Virus record (IMG/VR): IMGVR_UViG_3300033153_003954
Coordinates: 1 to 22,589 of that record
Strand: one strand, 5' to 3'
Length of the DNA stretch: 22,589 nt
Source of the DNA: a virus
Position 1 is the first letter of the stretch. Each line of letters opens with the position of its first letter. The position numbers were made by a program, and so were the translations under genes. The notes beneath the pieces are model-generated. The model saw only the letters and a program-made list of their open reading frames with translations. It was not told where the DNA came from and did not search any database. Positions 11,101 to 17,507 of this stretch are shown one piece after another.

Positions 11101-11954
11101 CCTTCTAGAGGGTTATTGCCTTCAGTGATATTCCTAGGCATGACAGTACCATCATCCTGCACCAAGAATACTGGCAGGTCTGGAACTATCTCTTCCACAC
11201 CCTTCTCTATGTCCTCAAATCTTTTAATTGTCTCTTCGGCTGTTCTTTGCTTTTCAGACAAAGCAAACATTGTATCTATATATTCATCGCTTTCAAATGT
11301 AAGGTCGCCGGGAGGGCCTTCGGCAATAGCCACATGGTCTGCAATCTCCTTACGTATATCTTCGAGATTGACTTCGGCTTCTGCTCTGGCCCGTAGAACT
11401 TCTGGCCCCATCATGGCATCTTGCATAGCTTCAATGCCCTCTGGAGTCATCCTAGCAGGACCGCCCTCAGAGGTACCACCAGAAAGAACATGAAGCTCCG
11501 TCTGGGATAGAGTCTTTAGCGGGTCTTCTATTCCAGCGGCCTTGTACGTTTCTGGGTCAAATCCCCTGCCTCTCCTTGGGTCTTTCTTAGCTATCTCTTG
11601 CCCAAGAATAGCAAGGTCAAAGTCTCTGGCTACATGCGGCATGACAGACTGTACGGCAGGGATGCTTGTCCGTTCAGTCGTCAATCCTCTAGTTTCTGCT
11701 CTATAGAATAGGGGGAAGCTTGTCTGCTCTTCGACTATCTCTTGGGTCTCTGGTTCATAGTACCAACGAGTAAAGTAATCAGGACCAGCAGAAGGAGCCT
11801 CTTGTTGAGGAGGCTGTTGCTGAAGTGTATCTATGTATTCATCAAACCCCGGCTGTTGCCACCAATCTTTGAGCTCTTCTTGAATTGGGGCTGAAGGAGC
11901 CGGGGGTGTATTGAATTTATCCCCGTATTGTCCTTGCTTGAAGCGACGGTCCAT
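2160..11954 (-). CDS. Giant 3264-residue virion-associated protein (possible ejected internal protein)
   Basis: One uninterrupted frame of 9795 bases, about 43% of the window, starts with ATG at 11954 behind GGAGGAG. It lies between the portal-side genes and the scaffold. Visible regions: a Pro/Gln-rich N-terminus (residues 15-60); helical charged stretches; a hydrophobic segment containing ILTARPGFTVINFLDSSFRA (about 864-883), of a kind I recall from other very large phage proteins; two beta-rich modules that look like SH3/Tudor folds (VVRVHAGAGSEWGAGTVMGF, near 1375, and a second near 1490-1530); coiled coil (about 1770-1830); an aromatic segment with FPFWMFPSRSLPMWLEAM (about 2362-2379); and a Gly/Ser/Thr-rich tail near the C-terminus. 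I see no HExxH, lysozyme, nuclease or polymerase motif. Size and position suggest a virion or ejected protein. In phage N4 a protein of similar size is the virion RNA polymerase, but I do not find its signatures here. Function is inferred. Confidence 0.85.
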   Translation of the reverse strand: MDRRFKQGQYGDKFNTPPAPSAPIQEELKDWWQQPGFDEYIDTLQQQPPQQEAPSAGPDYFTRWYYEPETQEIVEEQTSFPLFYRAETRGLTTERTSIPAVQSVMPHVARDFDLAILGQEIAKKDPRRGRGFDPETYKAAGIEDPLKTLSQTELHVLSGGTSEGGPARMTPEGIEAMQDAMMGPEVLRARAEAEVNLEDIRKEIADHVAIAEGPPGDLTFESDEYIDTMFALSEKQRTAEETIKRFEDIEKGVEEIVPDLPVFLVQDDGTVMPRNITEGNNPLEGNNPFASWFRQMRAFNMNQFSNSPGWEVLFRGLRMGLQQMASDIGKIFSPISGSIAMEKYTDRKPAGMGWVPPAAAQIQALGGESAIPPYIEQEIERKMEDGEELDYYDELRYNASTWPQFIAIEWLEEDDALEKHVIPYNRAMAKLKKQLKDEGPSDMQVQGMELIARRISPGGLGWEEIQAELETRENRWVALPEEIQQEIDGQLARQERFRTDFEVDEGWLARGTEQARQKLQELYREKMDLARRDSRFNDYTWRYTEGFGPENFSTYQDLVVVALADATLQMGRPLEPQEIERITEIYSDPITEFVGEITFDYFNLMPAKLASAIFIEPLKGAFKAPGLVLDVLSHVDDPAKMFGRTAGARAWVAAGARNTTSAFRASAIASRGHQLVARTTEFMYNFARTSQDVGTFMDDFGRLLSGGFEPSDYSKFRLSARQVDHILGQKGIVKALELGEPDELIRLIALAADDVQAKRLQELFAAQNLPVGYRRTPQELLELQDEAIRYATRTENVLPTLTDDIFQKYMQDQGQLFKGGPLKDSLLGYISKKAGVLEGKEATRSLIRNYLSFVGKVRGAWASCILTARPGFTVINFLDSSFRAIVHGGNIFDTISDLSKMVPYFPEEIPGGFMRAMIGELTDIGHLLISGKAPTSLPEVFALTASKGNGPVGKFLAGMKGMNSYIETGLRMRVYAPLFAEEWPKVLNLIATRMDDLGLLSDGLVKEVFEELLGTAPYHPERTVEYINTMLSGQIDQARPGIAAFYDRDTYKALAEQIGGPRASVSLNSVAQSMMDELAEFGVISDDAVKRILREAREEVLGAERATFKRQSEFIGVDDGFDTLQKPVGSLADDLETAQPQRPLDEISKMQETNIEATRVSAAGEEIDSGLTYHEDGLANRVEEIVEELKEAGETAMPDSGATHFRSNLERWREAGGDMVGSYKGLGVDAEIRQALDEMTAALEITEDELVAALMAEGRPPAGAVTFTGDSKYLENIVEVPSRQLGGEELEIGEAVMEEMTFGEVIAEYNESIDYMYSDPLAKIETEAFAADDVYSRKYMLTRQDDLMDVMKGREFIEIEEGVLVKSKMRGKGIKQDMVVRVHAGAGSEWGAGTVMGFHEEGGKKYALVKFGDEASDLRPNLVPIGNLEEVSPEALEAMGFLSKAQINEFGVSPAQLDLDEAFEMSTKHPVSPAHPDLGANEGQLFIREKFSVSHTDHTGKIIAKRIDKRTVDGMLEHHVLFTDGTRAWIPDEHLGVKMGVGDVELAGAIRAQHIIDRTGVVLPEEAVRSMVLHPERRVIDPTLTDEIVDSARVLRGELPEYAVRDVRPDWHRELTQGPKTLSGKLTREEGDIVLKEILNIIEEGRPLPEGFTVGNKKITRKTLERFIYGDPKKPERFNLSQLLTDRMSEGSPYTKWLMGGTDEEVEALLRARGYGQSLDEFLEGTGSELSRMQAREERILKKVEDAFEEVDVPTEYLPEDAKPVEVDPEREKLQDAYEKLQEEKQQLLDAPEVDGDAVKGIEAKIDDMERMFKEDASLMPETLFDDAIEPEGFALEKKLEAEIEELYGVSRIDAVKKRLGIQPEGLPAWQERIEKILEKHKAMGRQFAHSTRKFGDTKSFLIDMIARREEPAIAFAIEAGGYTLDDMVSSLAYLEYLDDIQGITTGQGMFDFLTKKYLGLAEGMNAEIRHGRFEMYYLIREHIGIWKSNLYDEAYDLVRAGKFDALAKKFADGNLASYEDVLVAGGFRLRFEDETLTGVGNVFGQNFKRNNALKWDVRPSMLSDIQLQLGAIGKTEIQAPIRRTGTYIDDLYTNNGIPRIPRATLRAEVKFPENIVITDDPRLVERGITHVDEFGHPVVDDEILDASWDTIKTKRRTNANQKQDLSLNSMHSRRKKPVLDTPDNYFKFLNDEIRIARKAGNHEKVRLLEWRSAQVQQELEVMNAIYGLNTPKYLLPDEGMLPKGLRQYLAEGTATMDRQGAVMNAYDEMEEFLIGTKKTQRGLDSVFMQEHEIDSATEELLIRLRDEMSNMQVEGIEAVNYGTGHLPGNNWHGYSTEGAVAQTNHAMLNYNEFTPADQFMKNNIFPFWMFPSRSLPMWLEAMAMHPEIATFYFRYMDLSERTMYRAGFITSDGRQLPSSKGFIRIPGTDGLAVNVLSPLSFRYAIPDYDEYYDAFHHLTPMQKLSHRTINSLTLFGLTPSPIITIAAYNWGVLDENIRPKWSIIPQTAMVPPNWQRGVMSALRATVYPNAPEKWTPDVSWKTYLIEDLVRQNAWQEIQQVSDFDEQMKIVEAAEMAVKEKVDGTVQSKELWLDTRAEFENGELWRSLGGYMTGFYTKQFTDAQAEAILSRMNMNATAWSVNNLLGSEIMGMDIEAEQRVADYRTKRYETPEGYLHTLHNTISYVRTEAGDPAYGPERDEIVAQLITEEVVTREYWEQVGVFQEERDTALAALPEGSPGFRRSEIYDTYYTQFAEIDTIEQYNVANRPWYAGHTPARVLMKDIENIFFYTAMSALEPYDDTKEEYLDYKARKEAFIAMELPLVVEGSKPLWEKLNSLQYIDPSINGVDAIGARLLEIANPEGHEKWDLENDTLDMALFKVFDDYYLTPYFEAVDGKTHEDFDMAQRDFYNEWRENPINKTDGMGPSEADFLGWMHDVYGDKWTDKEILKAINPEIYDVEDRLFAQRANKVGDAFARAEEEAWDVYGSIPPGSHDEFRNEFKDAGGDERFLDALTNKDVEFVDAEALEKNMPAMREAQAALGLTTRDDLPTEKLEERMQVRQDNEDYHSFVESSTYTGFWEEYSTYQDRSYAWQKAYRENNEQFAEMLKLVPNLKKEFALTHPIWAEYYSVNTGDATSSGGYATSRGGGYTPSSSRTTTAQRPALRDIRFGKRSTMDASYLLKPGQLGRAGTTGKLVWPPKLAEAAGESLVEDVNDLKNDNVPLSDADKALLENLKKKMPESTEFIEEIERMDLFAHREKRHGMC

Positions 11955-11957
11955 CTA

Positions 11958-12257
11958 TTACTCCTCCGCTTTTAGGTTTACTATTGCCTCTTCCTCTTCC
12001 TTTGTGGTAGGGGTAGCGTTCTTAATATTCTGCTGGTCTTTCTTTGCTGACTGCTTCTTGGATGTATTATCTTCTTTCTTTTTCGCTGGGGCCGATTTAG
12101 TTTCAATCTCCTTCATAAGCAATACAACCAAATCATTGCTTTGCTGTACGGCCTGAATCGCCTTGAAGCCTTTACTTCCAAGGGAATCTAAATTACCGAG
12201 TGGTCTGCCTGAAGCACGAAGGGGTACACGTTCCATCTTATATTCGTAACGAACCAT
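11958..12257 (-). CDS. Small DUF4177-like protein with basic disordered tail
   Basis: The protein has 99 residues from the ATG at 12257, which follows AAGGAGAGACAA; a longer frame from a GTG at 12332 overlaps the previous gene and has no such site. The first 50 residues (start MVRYEYKMERVPL, then LDSLGSKGFKAIQAV, then DLVVLLMKE) fit the pattern of DUF4177: a short beta strand, a helix with L..LG..G, and a closing strand ending in a charged residue. DUF4177 proteins are small with no known activity. The second half is Lys/Ala/Thr/Glu-rich and probably unfolded. It ends three bases before the giant gene's ATG (TAATAGATG), so the two are likely made together. The family call is moderate and made from memory. 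Confidence 0.75.
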   Translation of the reverse strand: MVRYEYKMERVPLRASGRPLGNLDSLGSKGFKAIQAVQQSNDLVVLLMKEIETKSAPAKKKEDNTSKKQSAKKDQQNIKNATPTTKEEEEAIVNLKAEE

Positions 12258-12267
12258 TTGTCTCTCC

Positions 12268-13365
12268 TTAAAAGAATAAGTTTTTGTTTTGTCTTCCGAA
12301 CTGATAATCGCCAGCCTGTGTACGTGACGCACTAGGCGGTAGATTTGTATGGAATGGATTTGCTAGAGCTTGAGCCATCTGGCTGAAAGCTCCGAGCTCT
12401 CCGCCCTGACTCATCGCCAACATTGGGTCGAGAGCCCCCAATATCTGCTCCCGCTCCGCACGAGATGCCGGACCTGAACCAGCCTCTCCAAGGGTACCTG
12501 CGATTTCTTGTAAGTATTGATACCCCGGACCAAACTCATGGACATTACCACCAACCGTAGCTTCTCTCATCATACTAAGGGCATTGAGGGCTTGGTCTGA
12601 CCTCTCCCTTGAGAACCTATCCATATCTATAGTTCCGGGGCCGGTCTGCCCAAGAGCCGCCTGCTGTTCGCTAATCATCGGGTCAAAGGAGCCCTGCATA
12701 GTCGGACCACCAAGCATGTCTTCCCGTTCCCCAAATTTAGTTGAGTATAAATCCCAAGGGTTGGCATTTTGTTCGTGACTGCCCCATGTGGAATATAATT
12801 GCTTAGCCATAGTACGAGCATCTTCCTCGCTTAGAGACCCACTTCCTATGAGTGCGTTCATCATGAGGGTAGCGGCCACATCTGGCCTACCAAAATTTTC
12901 TGAGTTTTTTACTGTGAATGGTCTCCACCAATCAGGGCCCTCGCCTCCAACTTGATAATCTCCAACTATCCATTCACGGGGGGTTTGTGAAGCACCGCCG
13001 CCCACTCCGCCGGAATCCCAAACTCCAACCCCGCCGTCTTCCTGTTGGGCAGAAAGGCTGGGAAAGTTCATAAAATTCGTTCCTATACCAAAATCAGTAT
13101 TACGGCCATCTTCCCCGTAGCCTAAAACATCTTGAGCCGATACAGTAAATGTAGAATCCCAAATGCCTGCCCCCGGCGTACCCTCCGGGTAGACCTGATT
13201 GAATGTATAAGAATCAGCATTGCCGGGAATATATGCATTAGTGTTACTTGGATTATTTACTGAAGTAGGAAAATATGTTACTTCTTCAATATAATCAGCT
13301 GGGTTATAGGTACTGCCATCTAAGATTGAAGCTAAATTAAATTCGTCCTCGAATGGTCCGGCCAT
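12268..13365 (-). CDS. Unidentified Gly/Ser-rich head-module protein
   Basis: A 365-residue protein I do not recognise. The N-terminal half is rich in Asn, Gly, Ser, Thr and aromatic residues (SVNNPSNTNAYIPGNADSY; GGVGVWDSGGVGGGASQTP near 112-130) and looks beta-rich or loosely folded. The C-terminal half is more helical (VAATLMMNALIGSGSLSEED; then SDQALNALSMMREATVGG; then GELGAFSQMAQALANPF) and ends with NLFF. It has no signal peptide, transmembrane segment or enzyme motif. Its ATG overlaps the stop of the 69-residue gene as TAATG. Its place between portal and giant protein makes a virion role likely, for example a connector, tail-tube or internal protein, but the sequence does not say which. 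Confidence 0.85.
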   Translation of the reverse strand: MAGPFEDEFNLASILDGSTYNPADYIEEVTYFPTSVNNPSNTNAYIPGNADSYTFNQVYPEGTPGAGIWDSTFTVSAQDVLGYGEDGRNTDFGIGTNFMNFPSLSAQQEDGGVGVWDSGGVGGGASQTPREWIVGDYQVGGEGPDWWRPFTVKNSENFGRPDVAATLMMNALIGSGSLSEEDARTMAKQLYSTWGSHEQNANPWDLYSTKFGEREDMLGGPTMQGSFDPMISEQQAALGQTGPGTIDMDRFSRERSDQALNALSMMREATVGGNVHEFGPGYQYLQEIAGTLGEAGSGPASRAEREQILGALDPMLAMSQGGELGAFSQMAQALANPFHTNLPPSASRTQAGDYQFGRQNKNLFF

Positions 13366-13574
13366 TACTCTACTCCCAATCGCTTGGCTTCCATAGCCTT
13401 CACATAGTCTGTTATTTTAGCGATTCCATATTTGTGGGTCATCTTCTCGAATGTCTCTTTATTCAACGAGTCATACCTTCGGAGGTCTTTATCAACTTCA
13501 CCGCCGAAAGTTCCATCAACATAGTCCATTCCCTCATCTACTGCTGTGCCTACACTATCAAATGCATTATTCAT
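13365..13574 (-). CDS. Small unidentified protein after the portal gene
   Basis: A 69-residue protein, acidic in its first half (start MNNAFDSVGTAVDEGMDYVD) and basic and helical in its second (ETFEKMTHKYGIAKITDYVK, ending AKRLGVE). No family is recognised. It starts one base after the portal stop codon (TAATATG), the same junction used between terminase and portal, and its stop overlaps the next start as TAATG. This tight coupling on both sides is the main evidence that it is real. It may be a small head or connector accessory protein; this is a guess from position. Confidence 0.78.
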   Translation of the reverse strand: MNNAFDSVGTAVDEGMDYVDGTFGGEVDKDLRRYDSLNKETFEKMTHKYGIAKITDYVKAMEAKRLGVE

Positions 13575-13575
13575 A

Positions 13576-15444
13576 TTAGGCCATCAACTGGGGGGTTGCC
13601 CCTGTCATCTGATTCATAGCAGAATTGATATCCTGCCCCGGAGGCTCTCTACCCTCAGCTTGAGGAGTTGCCTCTCCAGTGGCAGATTGAGTTCCTGTTT
13701 TCTGTTCGGGTTTGGGAGGTCCGGGAGCTTGATTTGGATTTCCTCCCTTACTCTGTTCCATAGCCATGAGGGTCATAACCGCCGCCTCATCCCCCATCTT
13801 CGCCCTCTCCATCAGGTTCTTTCTAATCTGGTATTCTATCACAGAGGGATGACGCTCTGCCATCTGCCGCAGTATTCTCTTATTCTCATCATCCGGTTGG
13901 TCAATATCCCAGAACCGTTCCATAATGGTCCAGTCTGAAAGCGTACCTTTGGCCTGTGTGCCCATTGCCGCATTGCGAACATCGTCGCCCGGATACTTGG
14001 GCTTCAGCTTCGCCCGTACCAGATACTTACTGAAATCGTCAGTCACAATCTGGTCTGCGAAGTCCTCCCCTTTGAGGCTACCATACACACGCACAAGGGA
14101 GCCTGCGCCGAACTTTTCTGTTAGGCGGAGCATCTTTCTAGCCCAACTGGACCACAACAAGTTTAGTGCTCGTACCGGCTGTTCAAGCTTGATTTTGTTG
14201 GCATCCCCTATCTGAGATAGGGCATAGCCAGAAGCCGCTCCGCCAGTGAGGTCTTGCTCTGAGAAGCCGGCTTGCTGTAGTCTGGTTCGGAAGTACTGTA
14301 TCTGTTGGTCTACGTCTGGGGGGTTCCCCGGCCATTTCGGGAAAGATATGTCCTCGTCTGGTAGAAGAGGAATATGACCACCAAGGGCGGGGTCAATTTC
14401 AATAACCCTTCCAGCCATCGCTCTTGTAACAAGCGGGAGGCTAGATAATAGAGTAATTTGGCGTTGTCGCCTGTTGATAGCATTTTCCATCATCTCCAGT
14501 GTGGATTCAATCGGGCGGATAATGCTGTGTGTCCAACCTTCTGGTTTGTCTTTATCTACTGACTTGTAGAACCCTATACTATAAGGAAGGTCATCATAGG
14601 GAGTGTCCTGTAATTCCCATATGAATTGTCGTTCAAATACTAGAGCTCTCTGGACCACCCACTTTGTTTCCATCTCTTGTGGCTTCCCAAGCATCTTCGC
14701 CATCATATCCTGTTCTTTGGGCTGTTCTGTCTGTGCCCACTTCCAGCAGTCTATGAGTTCCCCTTTTAATTTGCGCTTTGCTCTTTCATCCTGATGGTCA
14801 TATTGCTTGATGCGCACCTGATACTGAGCTTCCACATCATATACGGTCATCTCTTCTATTCGATAGACTTGCCCCCACCTGCGGGGCCCGCCCATCACCC
14901 AGAAAGTTTTAAGTGGGTCAATGACCTGAGTTCGTATGGGGGATTCCATAAATCCCTGAATTGGTTTGGCTCCCTGCTCCTTGTCTGGAACCTGAGCCTC
15001 AAATGCCAACTCTTGGGCTAATATATCATCCCAAGGGGAATAGAGCACAGATGAGCCATCTCGTACAAGATTAAAGACAGCCTCATAAGGGATGTCTAGT
15101 TCTTCTCGTTCACTATTGATTTCAATAACACCAGCGATGTATTTCTCAATTTTACCTGTAGTTTCTCCCTCCATCACGTCTGGAGTGAAGCCCATCGCTT
15201 TCCACTCTAAATCATTGGCAAGAATGATACCAACGGCGGTATCTACTAAGTTTGTTGGAGTTGGGTCTTCGTACCGTTCCTCGCCGGGCAGGGCCTCTCC
15301 CCTTTCGGCATAATGGTCAAAATCATACCACTTCCTCCACTTCTCAATATTCTTATGCCATCCCTCGCAGGATTTCTTAGCTTCGCTATAATCCTCTAAG
15401 ATTTCAAGCAGGGCCATATCAGTCGTGATATCTCTAAGTGCCAT
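13576..15444 (-). CDS. Portal protein
   Basis: This 622-residue protein is expected to form the dodecameric ring at one head vertex through which DNA is packaged and released. It follows the terminase gene by one base (TAATATG), the usual terminase-portal order. Portal-like regions: PTPTNLVDTAVGIILANDL (61-79) in the N-terminal domain; IDPLKTFWVMGG in the wing region; an Arg-rich helix with ENAINRRQRQITLLSSLPLV (about 321-340), placed like the stem or long helix; and FSEQDLTGGAASGYALSQ (about 391-408) ahead of helical crown-side sequence. The last 60 residues are Pro/Gln/Gly-rich and probably disordered. The length suits portals of podovirus-like phages. Assignment is by overall pattern and position; I cannot tell the subfamily. 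Confidence 0.88.
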   Translation of the reverse strand: MALRDITTDMALLEILEDYSEAKKSCEGWHKNIEKWRKWYDFDHYAERGEALPGEERYEDPTPTNLVDTAVGIILANDLEWKAMGFTPDVMEGETTGKIEKYIAGVIEINSEREELDIPYEAVFNLVRDGSSVLYSPWDDILAQELAFEAQVPDKEQGAKPIQGFMESPIRTQVIDPLKTFWVMGGPRRWGQVYRIEEMTVYDVEAQYQVRIKQYDHQDERAKRKLKGELIDCWKWAQTEQPKEQDMMAKMLGKPQEMETKWVVQRALVFERQFIWELQDTPYDDLPYSIGFYKSVDKDKPEGWTHSIIRPIESTLEMMENAINRRQRQITLLSSLPLVTRAMAGRVIEIDPALGGHIPLLPDEDISFPKWPGNPPDVDQQIQYFRTRLQQAGFSEQDLTGGAASGYALSQIGDANKIKLEQPVRALNLLWSSWARKMLRLTEKFGAGSLVRVYGSLKGEDFADQIVTDDFSKYLVRAKLKPKYPGDDVRNAAMGTQAKGTLSDWTIMERFWDIDQPDDENKRILRQMAERHPSVIEYQIRKNLMERAKMGDEAAVMTLMAMEQSKGGNPNQAPGPPKPEQKTGTQSATGEATPQAEGREPPGQDINSAMNQMTGATPQLMA

Positions 15445-15445
15445 A

Positions 15446-16903
15446 TTAGTTCCTCAAGGCGGCTGGTAGGTCTTCTTCTCGATAGACCTTCTTCTTCACC
15501 GCAGTCATGTCTCCAAAGGGGGATGTAATCTTTATGGTCTCAGATGTGTCCACCCCACCTCTCTTTACTGCATCATATGCGGCCATCGCAAGAGCCGTCG
15601 CCGCATCAATCTTATGCTTGCTACGTTTGGTGGTCTTGGTGAGCTTCATCCCCCGGCCTTTTATCTCGGCCTTAGCAAACTGGATGTGAGCCCTTAAATC
15701 ATCATCCTTGTAGGTCTCGAACATCCCACCCTTCATAATATCGTACAGATGGTGAGTTGCCCCTGTCATGTTGGTTGCTGTCTGTGGGAACTCCACTACT
15801 CGGAATCCCTGCTTCTCTAGGTTGGTCATAGCCTGATGTAGCTGGGTAGGGTCGTAAACTATTGCATTTACCTGACACAGCTTCGACACGTCTTTTATGT
15901 AGTCTTCTACTACAGTCAGGTCGAATCTTTCTGTCTTACTTGGAACCCATATCCTATGGAAGGCTATGCCGACTTTTACTCGCTCTGGGTCGTAATAGCA
16001 TCCCACAATAGCGGTACAGTCGCTCTTAGTTCCTGCATCCACTCCAATAGAGATTGGATACTGCCTGTACTTGCTATCCGGCTGATAAATAACCGGACCA
16101 TCTAATATTGCCGCCTCATCCCAATACTTGATAGGAATGAACTCTTCTTCCGATGTTACCCACTGATTACGATGCAACCGAAGGAAATCCATCGGGCGCA
16201 GGGTAGTCATTTGTTCTTGGTAATATTCGTCCGTTTGCCACGGCATACGCGGTTCAGTATCCCAATAAACAAAAGTACGGCCAGATGAACGACACACAGG
16301 CTCACCGTCTGCATCCACCAAATGGGCCAGTTCTGGTACAGGAGTTCCATTTACAAACCCCAATTCGTACAAATCCCATAATAGCTCCGATTCACCCTCA
16401 TATCCAGCGTATGTTACAATAACTCGTAAGGGGCTCTTGACTGTAGGCGGAGGTGTCATCTCTGCCCATAGCCGTCTGCTACCTTCTGAGGTGTATCCCC
16501 ATAACTCATCCCAGATAGTGAGAAACTGCCGTCCACCCGCTACCGTCTTGGCTTCACTTGCAATGGCCCTAGTAAATGCACCACTGGGCCATATTACTTG
16601 TGCTCTCTGCGTTGCTATCCCACGATGACGGGCGTGATACGCTATATCCGTATAGGCGCGGGCAATTGAATGTTCAAAGGCATTTGCGAGGGAGTAAGCT
16701 TCATTTCCTTGCGGCCCTTGCTCTCCTGCATAGGCTCCTATCGCCGCGGCGATGGTTGTCTTGCCGGACTTCTTAGGACAAGAATATATGATTGTAGTAT
16801 AAGGAAAGATGTCATTCTCGTCCGGGGTAAGGCAATGCCTGAAGATGTCCTCTTGATGTTGTTCTAAGGTAAGGGTTCCTTCGTACACCCATCCCTTCTC
16901 CAC
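15446..16903 (-). CDS. terL: Terminase large subunit (packaging ATPase and nuclease)
   Basis: It packages DNA into the prohead by ATP hydrolysis at the portal and cuts the concatemer. Numbered from the GTG at 16903 (485 residues): Walker A CPKKSGKTT (42-50), Walker B with the catalytic acid FLTIWDE (127-133), the coupling motif VIVTYAG (161-167), then an RNase H-like nuclease with acidic residues in GVDAGTKSD (287-295), IVYDPTQ (348-354) and KIDAATALAMAAYDA (431-445). Both domains appear complete. The GTG has no good ribosome binding site, and the frame stays open upstream with plausible sequence (FCDWLEEDKFYIKDDWD). The true start is probably the ATT at 16966, giving 506 residues (see the separate entry). 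I keep GTG as the conservative boundary. A small subunit is not recognisable nearby. Confidence 0.96.
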   Translation of the reverse strand: MEKGWVYEGTLTLEQHQEDIFRHCLTPDENDIFPYTTIIYSCPKKSGKTTIAAAIGAYAGEQGPQGNEAYSLANAFEHSIARAYTDIAYHARHRGIATQRAQVIWPSGAFTRAIASEAKTVAGGRQFLTIWDELWGYTSEGSRRLWAEMTPPPTVKSPLRVIVTYAGYEGESELLWDLYELGFVNGTPVPELAHLVDADGEPVCRSSGRTFVYWDTEPRMPWQTDEYYQEQMTTLRPMDFLRLHRNQWVTSEEEFIPIKYWDEAAILDGPVIYQPDSKYRQYPISIGVDAGTKSDCTAIVGCYYDPERVKVGIAFHRIWVPSKTERFDLTVVEDYIKDVSKLCQVNAIVYDPTQLHQAMTNLEKQGFRVVEFPQTATNMTGATHHLYDIMKGGMFETYKDDDLRAHIQFAKAEIKGRGMKLTKTTKRSKHKIDAATALAMAAYDAVKRGGVDTSETIKITSPFGDMTAVKKKVYREEDLPAALRN

Positions 16904-16966
16904 ATCCCAGTCATCTTTGATATAAAATTTATCTTCTTCTAGCCAATCACAAAAGGACTTGATAAT
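16904..16966 (-). other. Probable 21-residue N-terminal extension of the terminase from an ATT start
   Basis: These 63 bases are in frame with the terminase and have no stop. At 16966 the minus strand reads GAAGGATTCTAATTATC: AAGGA, five bases, then ATT, which shares one base with the TAA of the preceding gene. Elsewhere in this window genes join by TAATG (19917, 13365), so ATT stands where ATG would be expected. The extension reads as folded protein (KSFCDWLEEDKFYIKDDWD). No ATG, GTG or TTG exists in this frame between the GTG at 16903 and an in-frame stop near 17044. Either an ATT start or a base change is possible. Confidence 0.55.
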
Positions 16967-17469
16967 TAGAATCCTTCGGGTAAATTTCGCATGGGAGGCC
17001 GTTGGGGCCTCGTTTGATTCAAAAACCTGCTGAGTTCTGGTATTCTAAGCTCTGGGCTCTGTGACCTAGTAGGATTCACAAATCCACCAACTTGGGGAAT
17101 ATTCCCGCGTTGAGGGAAAGCCTGACTTAATTCTGGGTTTGGGTTGCTAGTTGGAGGTTGGGGGACACCAGACAAAAATCCACCGCCGGGCGGGGTGGCA
17201 GTGGGAATCTGATTTCTATATCCAGAGGGGCCATACTTCTCCGTAGTTTTTTGCTCAAAGGGAGGGAATGGACTAGCTGTGGGATTAGAGAGCGGGGTAG
17301 TTTCATTACCAGCAAACTGAGAGTTCTGCCTATTTCTAATTCCTTCCGGAGTAATGGGGGCTCCCATTATAGATTTGTTTGGGTCTTGGAGATACTCTAT
17401 CATATCCGTCAACCATTGAGGTATTGAAGGATTTTCTTCTTTACGGGGAATAGGACTATTAGGAAACAT
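16966..17469 (-). CDS. Pro/Asn/Gln-rich disordered protein, first gene of the head operon
   Basis: A 167-residue protein I do not recognise. After a short possible helix (PSIPQWLTDMIEYLQDP, residues 14-30) almost everything is low complexity: Pro, Asn, Gln, Ser, Thr and Gly, with loosely repeated units such as GGGFLSGVPQPPTSNPNPEL and QVGGFVNPTRSQSPELRIPE. It is expected to be unfolded on its own. It starts with ATG behind AGGAGGTTTTGC and is the first gene after the strong promoter at 17508-17537. A small terminase subunit often precedes the large one, but there is no helix-turn-helix here and the composition argues against it. It may be a packaging or assembly accessory protein; this is unproven. 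Confidence 0.82.
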   Translation of the reverse strand: MFPNSPIPRKEENPSIPQWLTDMIEYLQDPNKSIMGAPITPEGIRNRQNSQFAGNETTPLSNPTASPFPPFEQKTTEKYGPSGYRNQIPTATPPGGGFLSGVPQPPTSNPNPELSQAFPQRGNIPQVGGFVNPTRSQSPELRIPELSRFLNQTRPQRPPMRNLPEGF

Positions 17470-17507
17470 GCAAAACCTCCTGTAGACGTATTTCTAGCTA
17501 CAGTTAC

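Noticed and set aside
10921-11493. 190-codon open frame on the plus strand
   Set aside because: Ser/Ile-rich translation antisense to the giant gene; typical mirror frame of Glu/Ala/Asp-rich coding sequence.
2160-11954. Giant protein as an N4-type virion RNA polymerase
   Set aside because: Size and capsid family invite this, but reading through the protein I could not find the T7-like catalytic motifs (the Lys/Arg helix with Tyr-Gly, or a convincing paired-Asp active site). It stays possible only through structural comparison.
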